From positions 1-64,000 of the forward strand of contig JARIEV010000004.1 in assembly GCA_031127225.1 (NCBI GenBank): 64,000 nucleotides of DNA, given 5' to 3'. A model generated the notes under the pieces. The model was not told the DNA's origin. It was given only the letters and a program-made list of their open reading frames with translations, and did not search any database. The position numbers and the translations under genes are program-made. Position 1 is the first letter of the stretch. Every line of letters starts with the position of its first letter. Below, in pieces: positions 1-8,315 of this stretch. This stretch comes from Gemmatimonadota bacterium (GTDB lineage Bacteria > Gemmatimonadota > Gemmatimonadetes > Gemmatimonadales > Gemmatimonadaceae).

Positions 1-671
1 AGCATCGCGAACAACGGGAGCTGCCGTCCCACCATGGCACTGAGGGCATCGAGCGGCAGCTGCGTCACGCCGGCCAGCGCGATGATCGGCGTGCCGAGCG
101 CACCGAACGCCACCGGGGCGGTATTGCCGATCAGCGAGAGGCCGGCGGCCGGGAGCGGCTTGAATCCGAGCCCGATCAGCATGGCGGCCGAGATGGCGAC
201 CGGTGTCCCGAAACCAGCCGTCCCTTCCACGAACGCGCCGAAGCAGAACGCGATGAGCAACACCTGAATGCGACGGTCGTCGGCAATGGAAACCACCGAG
301 TCGCGTACCACGTCGAACATGCCCGTGTCCACCGTAATGGCGAACACGAACAGGGCGTTCAACACGATCCATCCGATCGGGAAGAGACCGTACAGCGCAC
401 CGTACGTCACGGCCGACAGCGCGAGCTGTGTGGGCATGCCCGCCACCAGCACCGCCACCGCCACCGCGGCGGCGAGCCCTGCCACCGCGGCCAGATGCGC
501 CCGCACGTGCCAGATGCCCAGCAGCGCCAGCAACACGATCACGGGAACCGCCGCCACCAGTGCCGACGGAAGCAGGGTGCCCAACGGAAGGTAGGACTGC
601 GGCCACGGAGTGAGCATGCCGCCAATGTGGGGCTTGGCGGCGCGGCTGTCCAAGGTTGTGACCGACGGCAT
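1..671 (-). CDS. lldP: L-lactate permease family transporter (3' end outside window)
   Basis: Integral membrane carrier of the LctP/LldP family, which imports lactate or glycolate with protons. About 223 codons are visible; the C-terminal half lies beyond the left edge. The sequence is strongly hydrophobic with repeated membrane spans, and it carries the family signature EGTAGFGTPVAI near residues 149-160 followed by NTAPVAFGALGTP near 182-194. Two in-frame starts exist: ATG at 671 leaves only 11 bp to the divergent gene at 683, while ATG at 617 begins MLTPWPQSYLPLG, which looks like the usual N-terminus and leaves room for promoters. The 617 start is therefore possible or even preferable. 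Substrate is inferred from family only. Confidence 0.85.
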   Translation of the reverse strand, partial: MPSVTTLDSRAAKPHIGGMLTPWPQSYLPLGTLLPSALVAAVPVIVLLALLGIWHVRAHLAAVAGLAAAVAVAVLVAGMPTQLALSAVTYGALYGLFPIGWIVLNALFVFAITVDTGMFDVVRDSVVSIADDRRIQVLLIAFCFGAFVEGTAGFGTPVAISAAMLIGLGFKPLPAAGLSLIGNTAPVAFGALGTPIIALAGVTQLPLDALSAMVGRQLPLFAM

Positions 672-682
672 ACTTTTCCCGC

Positions 683-2251
683 ATGTCCAATACACAGACC
701 GACGTGGTGATCGTGGGCGCGGGGCATAACGGCCTCGTAGCCGCCGTGATGCTGGCCGCCCGTGGCCTCTCGGTCACCGTGCTCGAAGAGCATGGCATGG
801 TGGGCGGTGCCGCCCGCACCGAATATCCGTTCCCCAAGGCGCCGGGGCTCGGCACCTCCACTGGCGCGTATCTGCTGGGGGTGATGCCCCCGGAGATCAT
901 GCAGGCCACGGGCATCGCGCTACCGCTCAAGCGGCGCGATCCGCACTACTTTCTGCCCACCACCGACGGGCGCTACCTCATGCTCGGCTCGGACCGCGAC
1001 GCCACGCGCGATCAGCTCACGCGCTTCTTTTCGGCCGACGACGTCCGCGCCAACGATGCGTTGCTGGATGAAATCGGCGCGATCCGCGACGACATCGCAC
1101 CCACGTGGATGCAGGAGCCGCTGTCCATCGAGGAAACCGCCGCACAGTTCGTACGGCCCGCGCTGCGCGACGCGTTCGTGCGCCTGTGCCGCGGCTCGGT
1201 GGGCGAGTATCTGGATCGGTTCGATTTCAAAAGCGATCTGCTGAAGGCGATGTACGCCGTGACCGACGGGTTTTCCGGGCTGTTCGGCACGTGGGACACG
1301 CCGGGCACGGGGATGAACTTCCTGGTGCACAACATGTGTCGCCTGCCGGGCAGCGACGGCACGTGGATGATCGTGGAAGGGGGGATGGGCACCGTCACGC
1401 GGCAGCTCGCCGATCGCGCACGCGCAAACGGCGCCGTGATCCGAACGGGCGCGAAGGTGGCATCCATCATCGTAGAGCGCGGCGTGGCCGTGGGCGTGCA
1501 ACTCGGCAACGACGAGGTGATTCGCGCCAACACGGTGCTGGTGAACGCCGATCCGTTCCGCATGCGAGACCTCGTGGGGCGCTCGGAGTTTCCCGACCCG
1601 TACAACGAGCGGCTGGATGCGATGGCGCGACCGGGCTCGACCTTCAAGGTCAATCTCGCGCTCAAGGGGCTGCCGAAGTTCACCTGCCTCCCCGAGTCCG
1701 CGCAGCGCAATGGCGCCGCGTTCGGGCCCACCATTCACCTGCTCCCCGACGAAGCCGACGTAATGCGGTCGCTCCGGGAGGGGTTCGAAGATGTGCAGGC
1801 CGGTCGCCTGCCACAGTTTCCGACGATCGAGTGGTACATCCACACCACCATCGATCCCACGCTGCGCGACGAGCACGGTCACCACAACAGCGCGCTGTTC
1901 GTGCAGTGGGTGCCGCACACGCTGGCCGAAGGGTCGTGGGACACCGCGCAGCATACGTACACGTCGCATCTGCTGTCACTGTGCGATCGCTTTGCCCCCG
2001 GCACCAGCGATCTGGTGGTGGACACCTTCCCGCTGCATCCGGCGGCCATTGAGAAGCACTTCGGCATCACCCGCGGACACATCCATCACGTCGACAACGC
2101 GTTCGGATTTTCGGATCGCGTGCCGTACCGTCAGCCGGTGGACGGCTTGTACTCCTGCTCGGCGGGCACCCACCCGGCCGGCTCGGTGATCGGCGCGGCG
2201 GGACACAACGCCGCGCAGCGGGTGCTGCAGGATCTCGGGGTGACGCGCTAA
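683..2251 (+). CDS. FAD-dependent phytoene-dehydrogenase-like oxidoreductase (PYROXD2 type)
   Basis: A 522-residue flavoprotein. The dinucleotide fold is at the very N-terminus (VVIVGAGHNG, residues 8-17) and a second FAD-contacting segment closes the protein (SAGTHPAGSVIGAAGHNAAQ near the C-terminus), the arrangement seen in CrtI-like and PYROXD2-like amine-oxidase-superfamily proteins. No signal peptide or membrane span is visible, so it should be cytoplasmic. No carotenoid genes lie nearby, so a role in carotenoid desaturation is not supported; the PYROXD2 branch has no settled substrate. It is transcribed away from the lactate permease gene and converges on the membrane protein gene at 2262. 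Confidence 0.85.
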   Translation: MSNTQTDVVIVGAGHNGLVAAVMLAARGLSVTVLEEHGMVGGAARTEYPFPKAPGLGTSTGAYLLGVMPPEIMQATGIALPLKRRDPHYFLPTTDGRYLMLGSDRDATRDQLTRFFSADDVRANDALLDEIGAIRDDIAPTWMQEPLSIEETAAQFVRPALRDAFVRLCRGSVGEYLDRFDFKSDLLKAMYAVTDGFSGLFGTWDTPGTGMNFLVHNMCRLPGSDGTWMIVEGGMGTVTRQLADRARANGAVIRTGAKVASIIVERGVAVGVQLGNDEVIRANTVLVNADPFRMRDLVGRSEFPDPYNERLDAMARPGSTFKVNLALKGLPKFTCLPESAQRNGAAFGPTIHLLPDEADVMRSLREGFEDVQAGRLPQFPTIEWYIHTTIDPTLRDEHGHHNSALFVQWVPHTLAEGSWDTAQHTYTSHLLSLCDRFAPGTSDLVVDTFPLHPAAIEKHFGITRGHIHHVDNAFGFSDRVPYRQPVDGLYSCSAGTHPAGSVIGAAGHNAAQRVLQDLGVTR

Positions 2252-2261
2252 GCGGGTGACG

Positions 2262-3044
2262 TCACCACGCCAGCCGCACGAGCCGCCGCACCACGAACAG
2301 CAGCACCGCCCCCGCCACGTTCACCGCCACCGATAGCTGCAGCGCGGCCGACAGCGCGTCGCCGGCGCGCGCGAGTCCGGTGGCGGCCTGTTGCAGCACC
2401 GGCGCCACGTGCGCGGGCCACACCGTGGGCGCGAGCTGCGACAGCGCCCACCACAGCGTCAGCGTCAACAGCACCGCCGTCGCGAGCCACGCGGTCAGCG
2501 TGACCACGCCGCGCCACATGCCGCGCACGTCGGAGGCGCTCAGGTGCATCGACCCACCCACCGACAGGCTCACGTAGGCGAACAGCGCCCAGCGCCACGC
2601 CGCCACTTGCGTGAGATCGGCCAACGGCACCAGCGGTACCCCCAGCAGCAACCGCGCCGCCAGCAACAGCACGGCGGCGCCGGCGAGCAGCGGCGACAGA
2701 CCGATCACAATGGTGCCCACGCGCTGAACCGCGCTGGCCGGATTGTAGCTGTGTTCCACCGACCCCAGCGCGCCATCCGTGGCCTGCGGATCGAACCACT
2801 TCACGCGATGCACGCGATGGCCGAAGAGTACGCAGGCGATCACGTGACTCCCTTCGTGCACGATCGTGCCCGGCAGCCCGAACAGGTACAGCTGCAGGCG
2901 ACGCCCGAAGAGCTGCGACGACTGCCGAGCGAGCGCCTGCGCCGACCAGTGCATGGCGAGCAGCAGGAGGACCGGGGCGAGGAGGGGGGCGACAGTCGGG
3001 ATCACCGAGGGCAAAATAGCTGGGCGATCGCCACGAATTCGCAC
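2262..3044 (-). CDS. M50-like integral membrane protein with HExxH motif
   Basis: About 260 residues with an N-terminal membrane span, the motif HEGSH at residues 63-67, and four or more further hydrophobic stretches. HExxH inside a membrane segment, followed by LFGHRVHRVKWFDP, resembles site-2-protease (M50) or M50B-like families in which the histidines hold zinc. The usual second M50 motif (NxxPxxxxDG) is not visible; NPASAVQRVGTIVIGLSPL may occupy that place, so proteolytic activity is uncertain. The start at 3044 is only one option, since upstream codons MRIRGDRPA are not hydrophobic and an internal start is possible. It converges on the FAD oxidoreductase gene with 10 bp between stops. 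Confidence 0.7.
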   Translation of the reverse strand: MRIRGDRPAILPSVIPTVAPLLAPVLLLLAMHWSAQALARQSSQLFGRRLQLYLFGLPGTIVHEGSHVIACVLFGHRVHRVKWFDPQATDGALGSVEHSYNPASAVQRVGTIVIGLSPLLAGAAVLLLAARLLLGVPLVPLADLTQVAAWRWALFAYVSLSVGGSMHLSASDVRGMWRGVVTLTAWLATAVLLTLTLWWALSQLAPTVWPAHVAPVLQQAATGLARAGDALSAALQLSVAVNVAGAVLLFVVRRLVRLAW

Positions 3045-3084
3045 CCCGCTGCCGCCCCCTCTCCAACCCGCTAGCTTTCCCCCA

Positions 3085-3369
3085 ATGGAAACGGAAAAGC
3101 TCTACACGCTGGTCGGACCCGACGGCTCCCGCATCACCAGCACCACCAAGGGTACCCTCGGCGGCTATCGCAAGGAACGCCGCTACGGCCGCCTCGACTG
3201 CAAGGTGGCGCGACGGGCCCTGGCCAACGGCGCTCTTTATGCGCAACAGCGCGTGTTTTTCGCCGACGAAGCCACCGCCATCGCCGCCGGCTACCATCCG
3301 TGCTCGGCGTGTATGCCCGAGCAGTACAAAGCCTGGCGCGCTGCCGGCGGCCACTCGGCCCGCCCGTAA
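3085..3369 (+). CDS. Ada-type metal-binding domain protein, stand-alone
   Basis: A 94-residue protein consisting solely of a domain like the N-terminal zinc domain of Ada. The conserved run KGTLGGYRKERRYGRLDCKV is followed by RVFFADEATAIAAGYHPCSAC. Cysteines are at 39, 73 and 76; the fourth zinc cysteine of E. coli Ada is absent, so a full Cys4 site cannot form, though histidine 71 could contribute. In Ada this domain takes methyl groups from phosphotriesters; in the stand-alone family the function is unknown. The ATG at 3085 was chosen because it begins exactly where homology should begin (METEKLYTLV). The rest of Ada (AraC helix-turn-helix plus alkyltransferase) is encoded separately at 53054. 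Confidence 0.8.
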   Translation: METEKLYTLVGPDGSRITSTTKGTLGGYRKERRYGRLDCKVARRALANGALYAQQRVFFADEATAIAAGYHPCSACMPEQYKAWRAAGGHSARP

Positions 3370-3379
3370 AATCGCCCTC

Positions 3380-3521
3380 GGCCACCCAGAACCCAAGAAC
3401 CCACTACCCACTCCCCAAGCCCACAGCCCACAGCCCACAGCGCGGTCAGCAACGGCGGGCCATGAGCTCCGGGCTGTTGGCCTGAGGCAATGGGTACTGG
3501 GTTCTGCGTACTGGGTTGGCC
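3380..3521. repeat. Long imperfect palindrome between genes
   Basis: A 33-nt arm at 3380-3412 (beginning GGCCACCCAGAACCCA) pairs with a 33-nt arm at 3489-3521, which read in reverse complement begins GGCCAACCCAGTACGC. The arms match at most positions with two one-base gaps. A triple CCCACAG tandem at about 3418-3440 lies inside and partly pairs with GGGCTGTTGGCCTGAGG at 3471-3487. The element fills the gap between the Ada-domain gene and the DUF5916 gene. It may act as a terminator or be a degenerate mobile repeat. Confidence 0.6.
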
Positions 3522-3562
3522 GGTCGCCCAGCACCCGCCGTGACCGCCGCGTACTGTTGGGT

Positions 3563-5818
3563 ATGCTGCTCCTCCTGACGTCGCCGCGCCGCGCCCTCGC
3601 GACGGGCCTCTGGGCCCTCGCACTCGCCCTCCCCGTGTACACTGCCCGCGCCCAGGCGTCGGGCCAGGGACCGAGCCCCGACCCGGCGCTCACGACGGTC
3701 AATCCCGAATCGGTGCCGCGCCCGGTCATGCGTGCCGTTCGCGCCACCGGCCCGATCGTGGTGGACGGCACCCTCGATGAGGCCGCGTGGCGTACCGCGC
3801 CGGTGCTCACCGACTTCGTGCAGCAACTCCCGAACACCGGACGACAGGCGCGCTTCCGCACCGAGGTGCGGGTGCTCTACGACGCCACCAACCTGTACGT
3901 GGCAGGCGTGAACTTCGACCCGGAGCCCGGGAAGGCGATCACGGTGGGACTCGAGCGCGACTTCGTCTCAACGAACAGCGACATCTTCGGGCTGGTGCTC
4001 GACACGTTCAACGACAAGCGCAACTCGTTCCTGTTCATCGTGAACCCCAAGGGCGCGGTGCGCGACGAGCAGACGTTCAACGACTCGCGCAACGTGGTCG
4101 ATGCGTGGGACGGCATCTACACGGTGCGGACCGCGCAACAGGACTCCAGCTGGACGGTGGAGATGACCATTCCGCTCAAGACGCTGCGCTTCGACGCCAC
4201 GCGCGATCCGCAGACGTGGGGGATCAACTTCATCCGCCGCGTGCGTCGCGTGAACGAAACGTCGTACTGGGCGCCGCTCGAACGGCAGTACCGCCTGCAT
4301 CGCATGTCGAAGGCGGGCACGATGGAGGGGATCACCGGACTCCGGCAGGGACGCAACCTGCAGATCAAGCCGTACGCGCTGGCTGGCAACTCCGTAGGGG
4401 CGCAGGTCCCGGCCGCCTCGCTCGGCAGCAAGGCCGACGTGGGTGGCGACCTCAAGTTCGGCGTCACGCCGTCGCTCACGCTCGATCTCACGTACAACAC
4501 TGACTTCTCGCAGGTTGAAGTGGACCAGCAGGTGGTCAATCTCACGCGCTTCGGTATTCTCTTCCCCGAGCGGCGCGAGTTCTTCATCGAAAATTCCGGT
4601 TCGTTCACCTTCGGGGACGTGGCCGAACGCAACTACCGCATGGGCGCGGCGCTGAGCGACTTCACGCTCTTCAATTCGCGCCAGATCGGCCTCACCGCCG
4701 ACGGATTGCCCATCCCGATCGCGGGCGGTGGCCGCCTCACCGGGCGCATACACGGCTGGGAAGTGGGGCTGCTGGATATGCAGACGCAGCGGTCGGGCAC
4801 CTCCCCCACCGAGAACTTCGGCGTGGCCCGCGTGCGCCGGAACATCTTCGGCAACTCGGACATCGGACTGCTGGCCGCCAACCGGCAGGCCACCGACAGC
4901 AGCGGCCGCTACAACCGCTCCTATGGCGTTGACGCGAATATCCGCCTGCTCGGCAATCTGATCATCAACTCCTACCTCGCCGTCAGCGACGCCGATACCG
5001 CCGCCTCGGATGGCACAGCGGGACGTATCTCGGCCGCCTATCGCGGCAAGCTCTGGAACACGTCGGCGATGTACAAGCGCGTCTCCGATCAGTTTGACCC
5101 GGGCATCGGCTTCGTGCGCCGCCGCAGCTTCCAGCAACGCTACGCGACGGCAGGTATTCACGCGCGCCCGAAGCTCGCCGGGGTGCAGGAGCTGAATCCG
5201 TTCGTCGAGGCCGACGTGTACACCGATCTCGATGGCGGTGCCCAGTCGCACCAGTTCACCGCCGGCCTCAATGTGTTTTTTCAGCCCGACGGCGAACTCA
5301 AGCTCGAAGTGAACGACTGGTTCGACCGACTCGACCGCCCGTTCACGCCCTTCGCGGGGCGCAGCATCCCCGTGGGCCGCTACAACTTCCGCAACGCCAA
5401 GGTCACGTACGTCTCCACGCAGCGGTATCCGGTGTTCGGCACCGCCAGCGTGCAGACGGGTGAGTTCTACGACGGCACCAATCAGACGCTGAGCGGTGGG
5501 CTCACATGGCGTCCGCGCTACGATGTGAGCATTGAAGGGACTTATCAGCACAACGACGTCGCGCTGGCCAGCGGCACCTTTGCCGCCGATCTGGCGGGGA
5601 TGCGCCTCAAGTACGCGTACTCCACCACGCTCTTCGGCAGCGCGTTCGTGCAGTACAACACGCAGACCCGCAGCTTCGTGACCAACGCCCGGCTGGCGTG
5701 GCGCTACGCGCCGCTCAGCGACCTGTTCCTGGTGTACACCGAACGACAGAACACGTTCACGAACGTGCGCAACGAGCGGTCGGTGGCGATCAAGCTCACG
5801 CGCATGGCCGCGTTCTAG
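3563..5818 (+). CDS. DUF5916 outer-membrane protein with N-terminal carbohydrate-binding (CBM9-like) domain
   Basis: A 751-residue exported protein. Residues 1-30 form a signal peptide ending around ARAQA. Next comes the CBM9-like beta-sandwich (IVVDGTLDEAAWRTAPV, about residues 65-80, then VLYDATNLYVAGVNFDPEPG), followed by the DUF5916 region including the typical QVEVDQQVVNLTRFGILFPE and RREFFIENSG segments. The remainder is a series of alternating amphipathic strands ending in a charged residue pattern and ...LTRMAAF, the aromatic terminus usual for outer-membrane barrels. The ATG at 3563 was chosen because it starts the signal peptide; the frame stays open further upstream through the palindromic repeat, but that part is not protein-like. 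Precise function is unknown; a glycan-binding surface role is inferred. Confidence 0.85.
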   Translation: MLLLLTSPRRALATGLWALALALPVYTARAQASGQGPSPDPALTTVNPESVPRPVMRAVRATGPIVVDGTLDEAAWRTAPVLTDFVQQLPNTGRQARFRTEVRVLYDATNLYVAGVNFDPEPGKAITVGLERDFVSTNSDIFGLVLDTFNDKRNSFLFIVNPKGAVRDEQTFNDSRNVVDAWDGIYTVRTAQQDSSWTVEMTIPLKTLRFDATRDPQTWGINFIRRVRRVNETSYWAPLERQYRLHRMSKAGTMEGITGLRQGRNLQIKPYALAGNSVGAQVPAASLGSKADVGGDLKFGVTPSLTLDLTYNTDFSQVEVDQQVVNLTRFGILFPERREFFIENSGSFTFGDVAERNYRMGAALSDFTLFNSRQIGLTADGLPIPIAGGGRLTGRIHGWEVGLLDMQTQRSGTSPTENFGVARVRRNIFGNSDIGLLAANRQATDSSGRYNRSYGVDANIRLLGNLIINSYLAVSDADTAASDGTAGRISAAYRGKLWNTSAMYKRVSDQFDPGIGFVRRRSFQQRYATAGIHARPKLAGVQELNPFVEADVYTDLDGGAQSHQFTAGLNVFFQPDGELKLEVNDWFDRLDRPFTPFAGRSIPVGRYNFRNAKVTYVSTQRYPVFGTASVQTGEFYDGTNQTLSGGLTWRPRYDVSIEGTYQHNDVALASGTFAADLAGMRLKYAYSTTLFGSAFVQYNTQTRSFVTNARLAWRYAPLSDLFLVYTERQNTFTNVRNERSVAIKLTRMAAF

Positions 5819-5860
5819 CAACTGCCACGGCCTGGACAACAGCAACGACAACGGCAACAG

Positions 5861-5908
5861 CCGGAACACGGATCAGCGAAAAGCGCGGTTGGCTTATCCG
5901 TGTTGCGG
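5861..5908 (+). terminator. Hairpin after the DUF5916 gene
   Basis: CCGGAACACGGAT at 5861-5873 pairs with ATCCGTGTTGCGG at 5896-5908 (12 of 13 positions) across a 22-nt loop, shortly after the DUF5916 stop codon. There is no T-tract, so factor-independent termination is only possible, not shown. The preceding bases (CAACTGCCACGGCC) resemble the arm sequence of the inverted repeat at 52951. Confidence 0.4.
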
Positions 5909-5950
5909 TCGGGTCGCGTGCAAGAAATCGATCCGGGCGTAGATTCGGAC

Positions 5951-7684
5951 ATGCCTTCCTTCAGCCTTCGCCCCGTTCGGGGCCCCGTTGCCGTTGCCGT
6001 GACCGCTGCGCTGACGGCCCTGCTCGTCGTGCCGCACACCGTGCTCCATGCGCAGCCGGCCTCGCCGAGTCGCAGCTATCCGCAGCTGCTGTCGCTCTTC
6101 ACCGAGTGGCGCTCCTTCGAAGAGCCCCCGCGCGTGGGTGGTGTGCCCGACTATACGCCCGCGACGACGGCGCGGCGCCTCACGGCCCTCGGGGTGCTGC
6201 AGCGGAAGCTGCAGGCCATCGACACCACCGGCTGGCGCGTCCCCGAACAGGTGGACTGGCACCTGGTGCGCGCCGAGATGAACGGCATGCAGTATCACCT
6301 CACGGTGCTCAAGCCGTTTGCGCGCGATCCGGCGTACTACGCCTCGGTGCGGACCGAAGAGAGTGACACGCCCGCCGAAGAAGGACCCACGATTCACGGC
6401 GCGATCCGCTTGTGGCGCTACCCGGTGTGGCCGCGCACGGTGCTGGATACGTCGCGCGCACTGAGCGCCGACGAATCCCGCCGTCTTGGCGCGCAGCTGG
6501 CCTCCATTCCGCCACTGCTCACTACGGCGCGCACCCACCTGGCCAAGGGCAACGCCAAGGACCTCTGGGTGGGCGCCGTGCGCACCTTCGAGGACCAGCA
6601 CGAGGCGCTGGGGACGCTCGCCGAACGCGTACGCGCCACCACCCCCGGTGACACGGCGCTGCTGAGCACCGTGGCGCGCGCCGCGGCCGCGACGGAGTCG
6701 TTCACGGCGTGGCTGCGCACCGAAGTCCCGAAAAAGACCGGCCCGAGCGGCATCGGCAAGGCGCAGTACTCTTGGTTCCTGAAGAACGTGCTGCTCGTCC
6801 CGCTCACGTGGGAGGACGAAGTCACTATCACGCGCCGTGAACTCGCCCGCGCGCACGCGTCGCTCCGGCTCGAAGAGACGCGCAACGCGAAGCTGCCGCC
6901 GATGCCGGTGGCGGGATCGGCCGCCGAGTTCGCGACGATGCAAGCCGAGGCGCTGCCGAAGTACATGCAGTTCTTCCGCGATCAGGGCATCGTGACCGTC
7001 GAGCCGTGGATGGAGCGCGCGCTGCGCGAACGGTTCCAGTCGTACTCGCCCGAGGCCACGCGCAATTTCTTCTCGCAGGCCACGCACCGCGATCCGCGCA
7101 CGCTGTGGACGCACCTCTGGCATTGGTGGGACAACGGCCGCTTCCGCGAGCATCCGCACGCCAGTCCCATCCGCCGCACGCCGCTGTTGTACAACGTGTG
7201 GATGAGCCGGGCCGAAGGCATGGCCACGTCGATGGAAGAGTGGATGATGCAGGCAGGGCTCTACGACAGTTCGCCGCGTTCGCGCGAGATCGTCTGGACC
7301 ATGCTCGCAGCGCGCGCCGCCCGCGGCCTCGGCAATCTGTACGCGCACGCGAACGAGCTCACGATGGCCGACGCCGCGTCCATGCACGTGAGCTGGACGC
7401 CGCGTGGCTGGATGCGCCGCGATCCGCTGCTCGGATTCGAGCAGCACCTGTATCTGCGGCAGCCCGGATACGGCGCGAGCTACGTGACCGGAGGGCGCCT
7501 GATGGAGGAGACGATAGCCGAGCGCGCCCGCCAGCTCGGCAACGCCTTCACCATGCAGCGCTTCTTCGACGAGGTGAACACAGTCGGGATGATCCCCGTA
7601 TCACTCGTGTACTGGGAACTCACCGGCGATGCGCGGATGATCCGCGAACTGCAGCCCGGTGTGGGACCGCGCCCGTTCCGGTAA
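5951..7684 (+). CDS. Secreted DUF885-family protein lacking the HExxPGH metal motif
   Basis: A 577-residue protein with a clear signal peptide (residues 1-34, hydrophobic core VAVAVTAALTALLVV). The all-helical body and the segment AEGMATSMEEWMMQAGLYD (glutamate at about residue 422) match the EGWAxYxE region of DUF885 proteins. Where an active DUF885 member would carry HExxPGHxxQ, about 35 residues earlier, this protein has THLWHWWDNG (histidines near 388 and 391), so the usual zinc site and catalytic glutamate are missing. It is either a non-catalytic relative or a divergent branch. ATG 5951 was picked because it opens the signal peptide; an earlier in-frame start at 5900 adds only charged residues. 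Confidence 0.65.
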   Translation: MPSFSLRPVRGPVAVAVTAALTALLVVPHTVLHAQPASPSRSYPQLLSLFTEWRSFEEPPRVGGVPDYTPATTARRLTALGVLQRKLQAIDTTGWRVPEQVDWHLVRAEMNGMQYHLTVLKPFARDPAYYASVRTEESDTPAEEGPTIHGAIRLWRYPVWPRTVLDTSRALSADESRRLGAQLASIPPLLTTARTHLAKGNAKDLWVGAVRTFEDQHEALGTLAERVRATTPGDTALLSTVARAAAATESFTAWLRTEVPKKTGPSGIGKAQYSWFLKNVLLVPLTWEDEVTITRRELARAHASLRLEETRNAKLPPMPVAGSAAEFATMQAEALPKYMQFFRDQGIVTVEPWMERALRERFQSYSPEATRNFFSQATHRDPRTLWTHLWHWWDNGRFREHPHASPIRRTPLLYNVWMSRAEGMATSMEEWMMQAGLYDSSPRSREIVWTMLAARAARGLGNLYAHANELTMADAASMHVSWTPRGWMRRDPLLGFEQHLYLRQPGYGASYVTGGRLMEETIAERARQLGNAFTMQRFFDEVNTVGMIPVSLVYWELTGDARMIRELQPGVGPRPFR

Positions 7685-7695
7685 CGGGCGACTGG

Positions 7696-8115
7696 TCAGG
7701 CCGTCTTGTGCTTGGCCAGTCGAGGGAACCAGTTGAGCAGCTTGACGGCAGCAACGACTTCCGGCCGCAGCGTCCAGCGCGTCTGCGGCGCTTCGGCGCC
7801 GCCGTCCGCGAAAGTGGCAAACACCGAGGCCTGCGGCGCCTTCGGGGGCACAGTGTACAGCAGACGGCCGGCGAGCTTCGCGCCGAACCGGCCGTAGTTG
7901 AGATTCACCGCGCCCGGCTTCTCGAAGCCGGCGGCGTCGGCGAGTTCGGTGGTCGTGAGCGTGTAGTCGGGGGCCAGACAGTGCGCGCGCAGCATGCTCC
8001 ACTGCGCATCGGAGATCGTGTTGGCCACGTGCAGCAGGCGCAGCGCCTTGTGATACTCGGTCGATGTGGGCATCGCCGCCGCCGTCGGTGCGGCAGCCGG
8101 GGTCGCTGGGGTCAC
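7696..8115 (-). CDS. Conserved protein resembling an N-terminal module of HNH-type restriction proteins
   Basis: A 139-residue protein. The GTG at 8115 is chosen because AGGAG lies eight bases before it; a longer frame would read through this ribosome site. The body YHKALRLLHVANTISDAQWSML ... TTTELADAAGFEKPGAVNLNYGRFG looks like a small helical DNA-binding module that I recall in front of HNH nuclease domains in some McrA-like proteins, here without any nuclease. The first 17 residues are alanine/proline/threonine rich. No catalytic residues are apparent. It converges on the DUF885 variant gene with 11 bp between stops. Function is unknown; the comparison is from memory of the motif and should be treated as tentative. 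Confidence 0.6.
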   Translation of the reverse strand: MTPATPAAAPTAAAMPTSTEYHKALRLLHVANTISDAQWSMLRAHCLAPDYTLTTTELADAAGFEKPGAVNLNYGRFGAKLAGRLLYTVPPKAPQASVFATFADGGAEAPQTRWTLRPEVVAAVKLLNWFPRLAKHKTA

Positions 8116-8274
8116 GGGCAAATCTCCTGAAAAGAGGTACAGCCGCGCTGAGGAGATCGCCGCCGTCACATCGCACACATCACGTCAACACGCGGATCAC
8201 ACGCCGACGGACGGGAAAGGCACCTGCACGCTACCCTTGGAACATCCCTCAGGTCGTCCCCGCGCGCAACGGCC

Positions 8275-8303
8275 CGACCGGAATCGCCTCCGGATTCCGG
8301 TCG
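8275..8303 (-). terminator. Hairpin after the M20 peptidase gene
   Basis: A perfect 11-bp stem, CGACCGGAATC at 8275-8285 with GATTCCGGTCG at 8293-8303, and a 7-nt loop. It lies 12 bp beyond the stop codon of the minus-strand M20 gene, the expected place for a terminator. No T-run follows. Confidence 0.65.
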
Positions 8304-8315
8304 ACGCCCAGTGAC

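Noticed and set aside
3380-3521. CRISPR or tRNA cluster
   Set aside because: Repeats are short CCCACAG and ACCCA motifs in an inverted, not spaced direct, arrangement; no tRNA fold.
3968-5869. Open frame of 633 codons on the minus strand
   Set aside because: Antisense of the DUF5916 gene; composition bias only.
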